Assembly (NCBI GenBank): GCA_001817055.1
Contig: MHHP01000040.1
Location: 15,215 to 25,067 of the forward strand
From: Candidatus Andersenbacteria bacterium RIFCSPHIGHO2_02_FULL_45_11
GTDB taxonomy: Bacteria > Patescibacteriota > Andersenbacteria > UBA10190
Length of the DNA: 9,853 nucleotides
Direction of reading: 5' to 3'
Shown: piece by piece, positions 5,978-9,853 of the stretch
Numbering within the stretch: position 1 is the stretch's first letter
Layout: every line of letters starts with the position of its first letter
Notes under the pieces: model-generated
Database searches by the model: none
Seen by the model: only the letters and a program-made list of their open reading frames with translations
What the model was told of the DNA's origin: nothing
Position numbers and translations under genes: made by a program

Positions 5978-7162
5978 TTACGACTGCGACTGTTTTGCAA
6001 TCACGAGCACCCTTGCCGGGTTATTGGGGTTAATACTCATATCCGTAATACGCAGGCCCGTTGTTCCTAAACCTGCCTGCCGGTCAGGCAGGTCTGTCGT
6101 ATTCCACGTTGTTCCAGAATCTTCTGAACGGTACACAATGCCGTCAATTGCAATAAGAATACGGTTTACGTTTTTCGGACTGACTGCAAGCCCCATAGAC
6201 GTAAATGTTTTGGATGCATCTATCGGCAATTGCAGCGGAAGATAGCTTTTGCCTTTATCGCGCGTTACTACTGCACCATCTGAGCTTCCAATCAAGAACG
6301 CATCTGGGAACCCCGGAATAAGGATCGCATTTAATACCTTTCGTGATCCTAATGCCAAGCCGAATGAAGTTGGTACAGAAATTGACTCCGGAACCTTTAC
6401 TTCACGCACTTTGTTATCTTTGAATTCAAGAAGTCGCTTATCTTTCGTAACAATCGTAAGGTCACTTCCGTTCACAGGCGATGCGATGAGGCGGATAATA
6501 CCGGCGCCTTGGCGGTCACCGGTAACGGCAGATGTAGGACTTGCAACCTCAACAACTTTGCGCCATGTTTTTCCAGATTGTTCCGCTATAAGTATTGTCC
6601 CATCATTCGTGCCTGCCCATATGCGATCTGGATGTTTTGGGTCTATCTCAAGGGCTACAACAGTAGCAGGTGGCGCTGTTGGCCCTTTCAATATTTGAAT
6701 GCCTGGCTTTTTATCTGGAAGCGGAATAGTAAACACGTTTTGCCAACTCTTGCCGCTATCGAGGCTGCGAGATGCCACTCCTTGCCCCACGCTATCTACT
6801 CCCGTTGCAATAAAAATACCACTAGGAAGCAGGACTACATCAATTGCAGCTTGCATGCCTGGAATCGGAATATTCTTCCAGGTTACGCCGTCATCATAAG
6901 ACACTACGATCCCCCTACCCCCTGCTGCTATCACGATCGTATTCGGATCTTGGAGTGCACGGTGAATTCTCCCCAGATCATACAGCGCGATATTTGCATC
7001 TTCAGTATCAGGCGCCTGTACTGATTGTTCAAAGCTTGCACCTGCGGTCGTAGACAAGTATGTACCGCCTGCGGGGGTTGCTTTCTTTTCATCTGATGAA
7101 CACCCGCCTAGCAACAACGCTGGCATCATCACAAGGGGCAGAGCTAACGCTGAAAGTCGCAT
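5978..7162 (-). CDS. Lipoprotein with Asp-box (BNR/Ycf48-like) beta-propeller
   Basis: Predicted to be an exported lipid-anchored beta-propeller of 394 residues. I place the start at 7162: MRLSALALPLVMMPALL is a signal peptide ending in a lipobox, LGGC, with Cys21 as the lipidated residue. An in-frame ATG at 7219 would add 19 residues before the signal and overlap the previous gene. Asp-boxes (SxDxGxTW) recur through the mature part: SYDDGVTW (88-95), SLDSGKSW (133-140), EQSGKTW (194-200), TRDKGKSY (300-307) and SEDSGTTW (346-353), plus a worn copy near 37-45. Between them are repeated 'P-x-x-P-x-R-I' turns. This fits the sialidase/sortilin/Ycf48-type fold, but no sialidase active site is evident, so a binding or assembly role is likelier. 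A repeat-derived LPDRQAG insertion lies at about 358-364. It starts 7 bases after the antiporter gene and is probably co-transcribed. Confidence 0.9.
   Translation of the reverse strand: MRLSALALPLVMMPALLLGGCSSDEKKATPAGGTYLSTTAGASFEQSVQAPDTEDANIALYDLGRIHRALQDPNTIVIAAGGRGIVVSYDDGVTWKNIPIPGMQAAIDVVLLPSGIFIATGVDSVGQGVASRSLDSGKSWQNVFTIPLPDKKPGIQILKGPTAPPATVVALEIDPKHPDRIWAGTNDGTILIAEQSGKTWRKVVEVASPTSAVTGDRQGAGIIRLIASPVNGSDLTIVTKDKRLLEFKDNKVREVKVPESISVPTSFGLALGSRKVLNAILIPGFPDAFLIGSSDGAVVTRDKGKSYLPLQLPIDASKTFTSMGLAVSPKNVNRILIAIDGIVYRSEDSGTTWNTTDLPDRQAGLGTTGLRITDMSINPNNPARVLVIAKQSQS
6071..6093. repeat. In-frame palindromic repeat inside the propeller gene
   Basis: ACCTGCCTG (6071-6079) and CAGGCAGGT (6085-6093) form a perfect 9-bp inverted repeat around CCGGT. 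In the gene's frame it is read as DLPDRQAG at about residues 357-364, directly after the last Asp-box. I recall this CCTGCC-CCGG-GGCAGG type as a dispersed repeat in Parcubacteria and related genomes, where it yields 'RQAG' peptides inside proteins. That is recollection and was not searched. Confidence 0.7.
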
Positions 7163-7168
7163 ATGAGT

Positions 7169-7174
7169 ATTATA
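7169..7174 (-). promoter_or_regulatory. Possible -10 box overlapping the antiporter stop codon
   Basis: On the minus strand TATAAT includes the TAA stop of the antiporter gene and is followed by exactly six bases before the lipoprotein ATG at 7162. If used, transcription would start on the ATG and give a leaderless mRNA. No good -35 is seen (best TGCCCA, 17-base spacer). The spacing supports 7162 as the start, but the hexamer may be chance. Confidence 0.3.
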
Positions 7175-8840
7175 CAGCAGGCGCTTCCTGTTGGGCACGC
7201 AGCTTTGCAAGGCTTTCACGCGTTATTTTTTTCGCTTTTAAAGTCTTTGCAATCCAGCTTCCTCCCACCGCATGGGGCATCATCACATAATCCGCCCCTT
7301 CTTCGTATAAGGTTTGAGCTTCTTGTGGGTAATATGCATTGGCAATAATGAGAATATCGGGATGGAGCTTGCGCGCATGGGTAATGAGGTTGATTTGGTC
7401 ATCTACTGCAGGGATTGTCATAATGATCATCTCTGCACTTCCAAGCGGTAAGTCTGCCAAGAACTCCACATCCGCAATATCTCCAAATACGGACGAAATT
7501 CGCTTGTGATGCAACTCCTCTATAACGTGCGGATCGAAATCAATGACTGCATATGGCACCCCAAGCTCTTGTAAGGCTTCTACAACTTTTTTTCCAATAC
7601 GGTGATATCCAACCACCCACGCATCGTATGCGCGCGGAGGACGGCTTGACTGCCGTAGCTTATCAGGGCCGAAGAGTTGAAATATGGGCAGAAAAAACCG
7701 ATAGATCTGTTCATTGTACGTAATGATGTATGAAGAAGCGAAAATGGTTGTAATGGCTACAAGCGTAAACACCGGTATTTCGTTACCCGAAACAAAGCCT
7801 GCTTGCTTCCCCGTAAACAGCAACACAAATCCGAATTCACTTACTTGGGCCGCAGTTAAGCCAGATAAGAAACTGTTCCGTCGTGTGAATTTCATGGATC
7901 TAAATAGGATATATAAAATGAGAGGGTTGCCGATGAGGATAAAGGTTGAGAGGATAATACCTGGCAACGCAACTTCTTTTAAGGATGCAATGTGCATTTG
8001 GCTGCCAAGGACAATAAAGAAGAGTACGAGGAAGAAATCTCTGAGTGGCTTGATGCGGCTGGCGATCTCTGGCTGGTATGGAGATGCAGAGAGTGAAATA
8101 CCTGCGACGATCGCGCCAATCTCAAGAGAAAATCCTAGCCAGTACAAGAGGCTCGCCACTCCAAAACACCAGGTAATGGTAAAGAGGAATAGAAATTCAC
8201 TAGAAGAGGCAATGTGTTTGATAATTCTGGGGAGAATATATTTTGCAATTCCAATAATAGCCAAAATTGCAATTATTCCCTTAAGAATCAGCGGGAAGAA
8301 TGCGATGAGGCTTATTTCTTTACTTCCCGTTACACCCAGTACCACCATAATCGTAATTGCGATGAGGTCTTGGACAAGCATCACGCCGATGGTGTATTTC
8401 CCATACACCGTGTCCGTATCTTTTTTATCTGCCAGCAGCTTCAGGATGATAATAGTGCTAGAGAAGGTCATTGCAACGGCAACAAACAATGCAGACGCAA
8501 GAGAAAACCCGAGAAAACTTAGAATTATAGTACCGAGAATTGCAGTAAACAGGACTTGACCCAGCCCTACAATAAACGATACACGTCCAATTTTCTTGAG
8601 ATGGCGAAAGTTTAAATTGAGGCCGATAATAAATAGAAGGAGTACTACACCGAACTGTGCAAAGAGTTCGTAGAGGTTCCTGTCTTGATGCACAATATTA
8701 AAAAATGCAGGCCCTGCGGTGATACCTGCAACAATGTACGCAATAATCAGCGGCTGGCGGAGGAGACGTATAAAAAAAGCGATCGAAACGGTAATTCCGA
8801 GCAGTACACTCATTTGAAGGAACACGTTGCTGTCTACCAT
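7170..8840 (-). CDS. CPA2-family cation/proton antiporter with RCK (TrkA-N) domain, KefB/KefC-like
   Basis: Predicted inner-membrane antiporter exchanging K+ or Na+ for H+. The first about 390 residues are a Na_H_Exchanger domain with some 12 hydrophobic segments. Family marks include YIVAGITAGP (about 35-44), FSSTIIILKLL (about 126-136) and LVQDLIAI (about 155-162). In the last, the ion-binding Asp158 follows Gln, as in KefC, not the Asp-Asp pair of electrogenic NapA-type members. The C-terminal part (about 405-530) is a Rossmann RCK_N domain with VVGYHRIG, an acidic strand end IDFDP, and an FGDIAD motif, which should bind NAD(H) or a related nucleotide. The glycine signature reads GYHRIG, so the middle Gly is His413. 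No RCK_C domain follows. At 556 residues it is near the KefC length. It is divergent from cysS and heads a two-gene unit with the lipoprotein. Substrate cannot be read from sequence. Confidence 0.94.
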   Translation of the reverse strand: MVDSNVFLQMSVLLGITVSIAFFIRLLRQPLIIAYIVAGITAGPAFFNIVHQDRNLYELFAQFGVVLLLFIIGLNLNFRHLKKIGRVSFIVGLGQVLFTAILGTIILSFLGFSLASALFVAVAMTFSSTIIILKLLADKKDTDTVYGKYTIGVMLVQDLIAITIMVVLGVTGSKEISLIAFFPLILKGIIAILAIIGIAKYILPRIIKHIASSSEFLFLFTITWCFGVASLLYWLGFSLEIGAIVAGISLSASPYQPEIASRIKPLRDFFLVLFFIVLGSQMHIASLKEVALPGIILSTFILIGNPLILYILFRSMKFTRRNSFLSGLTAAQVSEFGFVLLFTGKQAGFVSGNEIPVFTLVAITTIFASSYIITYNEQIYRFFLPIFQLFGPDKLRQSSRPPRAYDAWVVGYHRIGKKVVEALQELGVPYAVIDFDPHVIEELHHKRISSVFGDIADVEFLADLPLGSAEMIIMTIPAVDDQINLITHARKLHPDILIIANAYYPQEAQTLYEEGADYVMMPHAVGGSWIAKTLKAKKITRESLAKLRAQQEAPAV

Positions 8841-8848
8841 ATACAGTT

Positions 8849-8854
8849 ATAATA
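8849..8854 (-). promoter_or_regulatory. Probable -10 box of the antiporter gene
   Basis: On the minus strand TATTAT ends eight bases ahead of the antiporter ATG at 8840. TATAAC (8851-8846), overlapping it, is an alternative five bases from the ATG. No -35 box is recognisable; its position would fall across the first codon of cysS. The transcript would have no leader, or only one or two bases. Confidence 0.4.
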
Positions 8855-8860
8855 CCATAC

Positions 8861-8866
8861 TATAAT
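8861..8866 (+). promoter_or_regulatory. Probable -10 box of cysS
   Basis: A perfect TATAAT stands eight bases ahead of the cysS ATG at 8875, six bases from the opposing -10 of the antiporter. The expected start point is 8873-8875, so the mRNA would be leaderless or nearly so. No -35 match or TGn extension is visible. Confidence 0.5.
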
Positions 8867-8874
8867 ATCCATAC

Positions 8875-9853
8875 ATGCAGTCTATTTCCCTCTATAATTC
8901 ACAAACACGGAAGGTTGAGGAACTTACCCCCGTTTCCGGTACTAACGAAGTTACTATCTATAACTGTGGCCCTACGGTATACAAACGGCAGCATATTGGG
9001 AATATGCGACGGTTTTTGAATGCCGATTTTTTAAAACGAACACTTGAACTACTCGAGTATTCTGTTAAGGACATTACGAACATCACCGATGTTGGCCATT
9101 TAACACAGGATGAAATAGATGAAGGTGAAGATAAACTAGAAAAAGAAGCTCGTGAAAAACAGAAAACCCCACAAGATATTGCTCGGGAACAAGAAGCATT
9201 ATTCTTCCAAGATATTGATGCACTCAGTATTAAACGTTCTTCTGCGTACCCTCGGGCCACAGAGCACGTACAAGATATGATTACGTTAATCGAAACGCTT
9301 ATTAAGAAAGGCCATGCGTACGTTACGCAAAGCGGCGTATATTTCGACGTTACGTCATTTCCAAACTACGGGAAACTTTCCGGCAATACACTAGACGCAC
9401 TAGATGCTGGCCATCGCGTTGCAGTGCAAACAGATAAAAAACATCCTGCAGATTTTGCGCTTTGGATGCTTGATACTCAGCATATCCAACTTTGGGATTC
9501 GCCGTGGGGTAAGGGGTACCCAGGCTGGCATATTGAATGTTCCGCTATGAGCATGAAGTACTTGGGCGAGACAATTGATATTCATACTGGCGGCGAAGAT
9601 AACCGGTTCCCCCACCACGAAAACGAGATTGCACAATCTGAAGGGACAACTGGAAAACCGTTCGTAAATATATGGATGCACAATCGACATCTCCTTTTAG
9701 GCGGTAAAAAAATGGCGAAGCGCGAGGGTGAGAGTATTACGCTTGATACGCTCAAAGAGAAAAAATATTCCCCACTTGCACTCCGCATGCTGGTATTCGG
9801 ACATCACTATCGCTCCCCTATCGATTTTTCTTGGGAACTGCTAGACGAATATC
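8875..9853 (+). CDS. cysS: Cysteinyl-tRNA synthetase (3' end outside window)
   Basis: Charges tRNA-Cys with cysteine. The frame runs from ATG at 8875 to the window edge, 326 of roughly 460 expected residues. Class I marks are in order: CGPTVY (31-36) with HIGN at 40-43 as the HIGH motif; GWHIECSAM with Cys222; FPHHENE with His247 and Glu251; and KMAKR at 279-283 as the KMSKS motif. The four zinc ligands (Cys31, Cys222, His247, Glu251) keep the same spacing as those of the E. coli enzyme after the first insertion. The KMSKS loop is altered at two positions (Ser to Ala and Ser to Arg), but both lysines and the Met remain. The related ligase MshC is unlikely outside Actinobacteria. The start is fixed by the normal N-terminal length, with a TATAAT 8 bases upstream and no Shine-Dalgarno motif. 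Confidence 0.97.
   Translation, partial: MQSISLYNSQTRKVEELTPVSGTNEVTIYNCGPTVYKRQHIGNMRRFLNADFLKRTLELLEYSVKDITNITDVGHLTQDEIDEGEDKLEKEAREKQKTPQDIAREQEALFFQDIDALSIKRSSAYPRATEHVQDMITLIETLIKKGHAYVTQSGVYFDVTSFPNYGKLSGNTLDALDAGHRVAVQTDKKHPADFALWMLDTQHIQLWDSPWGKGYPGWHIECSAMSMKYLGETIDIHTGGEDNRFPHHENEIAQSEGTTGKPFVNIWMHNRHLLLGGKKMAKREGESITLDTLKEKKYSPLALRMLVFGHHYRSPIDFSWELLDEY

Noticed and set aside
7163..7219. Longer 413-residue version of the lipoprotein starting at 7219
   Set aside because: It would place 19 hydrophilic residues before a complete lipoprotein signal and overlap the antiporter by 50 bases. The ATG at 7162 gives a canonical signal peptide.
7714..8559. 281-residue open frame on the plus strand inside the antiporter gene
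   Set aside because: It is fully antisense to a well-matched CPA2 transporter. Its composition is what a hydrophobic gene gives when read in reverse, and no family motif is seen.
1..9853. UGA recoding (genetic code 25) as in Gracilibacteria or Absconditabacteria
   Set aside because: All conserved proteins end at normal stops with full expected domains, and no in-frame TGA occurs within them. GrpE uses TGA as its stop.

Overview
The window most resembles a chromosomal housekeeping segment from a Patescibacteria (CPR), probably Parcubacteria-like, bacterium. This is an inference from several signs together: a short HrcA, gene starts without Shine-Dalgarno motifs, very tight gene packing, and short G+C-rich palindromic repeats that have entered coding sequences. 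One of these repeats is read as an 'RQAG' peptide, which I recall from proteins of this group. All genes read cleanly with the standard bacterial code, and no TGA recoding is needed.

Layout. Positions 1-597 (+) hold the 3' part of a secreted beta-rich protein. From 5644 down to 594 (-) runs a complete heat-shock chaperone operon in the order hrcA - grpE - dnaK - unknown 7-TM protein - dnaJ, with gaps of 3 to 34 bases. A CIRCE operator lies just ahead of hrcA. The dnaJ stop and the stop of the first gene share a TTAA, so the two transcription units converge with no spacer. Positions 5687-5977 contain no gene but are full of inverted repeats: a double-stem hairpin, two smaller hairpins and a 93-base palindromic element. 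A second two-gene unit on the minus strand (8840 to 5978) encodes a CPA2-type cation/proton antiporter with an RCK nucleotide-binding domain, followed by a lipoprotein with an Asp-box beta-propeller. From 8875 (+) to the window edge runs cysS, divergent from the antiporter across 34 bases.

How it works together. HrcA should repress the chaperone operon through CIRCE. DnaK, DnaJ and GrpE form the Hsp70 cycle of ATPase, co-chaperone and nucleotide exchange factor. The antiporter and lipoprotein form a separate envelope unit, and cysS is unrelated translation housekeeping. No mobile-element gene, CRISPR array, tRNA or rRNA is seen.

The window is mostly ordinary in gene content. The points worth a second look are: a palindromic repeat that supplies the last 22 residues and the stop codon of GrpE; an in-frame repeat inside the propeller lipoprotein; the membrane protein embedded between dnaK and dnaJ; and -10-like hexamers placed so that several mRNAs would start at or within a few bases of the start codon.
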